A stretch of 64,000 bases of DNA from Novosphingobium capsulatum (GTDB lineage Bacteria > Pseudomonadota > Alphaproteobacteria > Sphingomonadales > Sphingomonadaceae): contig DQVI01000065.1 of assembly GCA_015661825.1 (NCBI GenBank), positions 22,430 through 86,429 of the forward strand, in the 5' to 3' direction. The first letter of the stretch is position 1, and the number at the start of each line of letters is the position of its first letter. The notes below the pieces were generated by a model, which saw only the letters and a list, made by a program, of their open reading frames with translations, ran no database searches and was not told the origin of the DNA. Below are positions 63,753 through 64,000 of this stretch, in pieces. The translations under genes and the position numbers were made by a program.

Positions 63753-64000
63753 CAACGAACTGATTGTGCCCGCTATCAAAGGCATGAATTCCGATATGAC
63801 CTGCCGCGGCTTCCAGTTCGAGCCCGGGAAGGCCTACGAGCACACCGGTACGGTGCAGGCCTGTGGAAGTGGCTTTCATGCCTGCCCTACTGATCAGCAC
63901 CCGCTTTCTGTGTTTGGGTACTACGCCCCGGCAGGTTCTCGCTTTTTCGAAGTCACCGTCAGCGGGAAAACCAGCGTCCAGGGAGACAAGATCGCAGCAG
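63745..64000 (+). CDS. DUF7666-like protein, cut by the window end
   Basis: First 85 residues only. The pattern MTCRGFQFEPGKAYEHTG, GSGFHACPTDQHPLSVFGYY and SRFFEVTVSG matches the small DUF7666 family found in phages and bacteria, whose role is unknown. The 3' end lies beyond the window. Confidence 0.75.
   Translation, partial: MSDNELIVPAIKGMNSDMTCRGFQFEPGKAYEHTGTVQACGSGFHACPTDQHPLSVFGYYAPAGSRFFEVTVSGKTSVQGDKIAA

Noticed and set aside
19298..64000. Transposable Mu-like phage
   Set aside because: Baseplate genes resemble Mu, but no MuA/MuB transposase is seen, and DnaB plus DUF1376 replication genes argue for theta-type replication of a phage that integrates by recombinase.
19298..64000. Tailocin or defective prophage
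   Set aside because: Head, terminase, replication, tail, lysis and immunity genes are all present and open, so a capsid-less particle is unlikely.

Overview
The window is high-GC alphaproteobacterial DNA, most like Sphingomonadales (a Novosphingobium or Sphingobium type). This is an inference from base composition, protein style and gene content; no rRNA is present. It has two parts: about 18.5 kb of ordinary chromosome, then about 45 kb of a largely intact prophage with a contractile tail (myovirus type) that runs off the right edge.

Chromosomal part (1-18.5 kb). In order: the 3' end of a CocE/NonD-family hydrolase; nicotinate phosphoribosyltransferase (pncB); a DHA2-type MFS drug exporter; glutaminase (glsA); a four-gene minus-strand phosphorelay cluster (PAS histidine kinase, single-domain response regulator, REC-HK-REC-HPt hybrid kinase, single-domain response regulator); and, divergently, a REC-GGDEF-HPt protein that probably makes c-di-GMP. 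Then come tRNA uridine hydroxylase (trhO), an FUSC-family aromatic acid exporter, a coupled DUF3141 plus FabI-like reductase pair, and tRNA-Pro(TGG). The prophage starts within about 500 bp on the 5' side of that tRNA.

Prophage late region (19.3-50.7 kb, read right to left on the minus strand). Packaging and head: terS, terL, portal, two small head proteins, a protease-scaffold fusion, major capsid. Then connectors, tail terminator, sheath, tube, and a tail chaperone with a textbook -1 frameshift signal. Then tape measure, baseplate hub, gpV, gp25, gpJ and gpI homologues, a fibre block (fibre, Tfa-like chaperone, SGNH-esterase fibre, beta-helix spike), and lysis (GH19 endolysin, holin, spanins). 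HNH endonuclease genes interrupt the spanin pair and follow the capsid gene. A small moron-like island (36.3-37.4 kb) lies beside the tape measure gene.

Prophage early and control region (50.9-64 kb). A tightly overlapping minus-strand early operon runs left from a Cro/YdaS-like gene at 60.77 kb. It encodes a GapR-like DUF2312 protein, an MmcB-like nuclease, a RusA resolvase, DnaB helicase, a DUF1376 replication protein and a DUF4942 DNA methyltransferase. A plus-strand HicAB toxin-antitoxin unit with its own repeated operators sits between the early and late blocks. The CI-like repressor is divergent from the Cro-like gene, and a lipoprotein follows it. The same TCACA-N3-TGTGA operator occurs in two separate divergent promoter regions (60.8 and 62.5 kb), always with about 35 bp between centres, so one repressor probably controls both. 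No integrase or excisionase is visible; they presumably lie beyond 64 kb.
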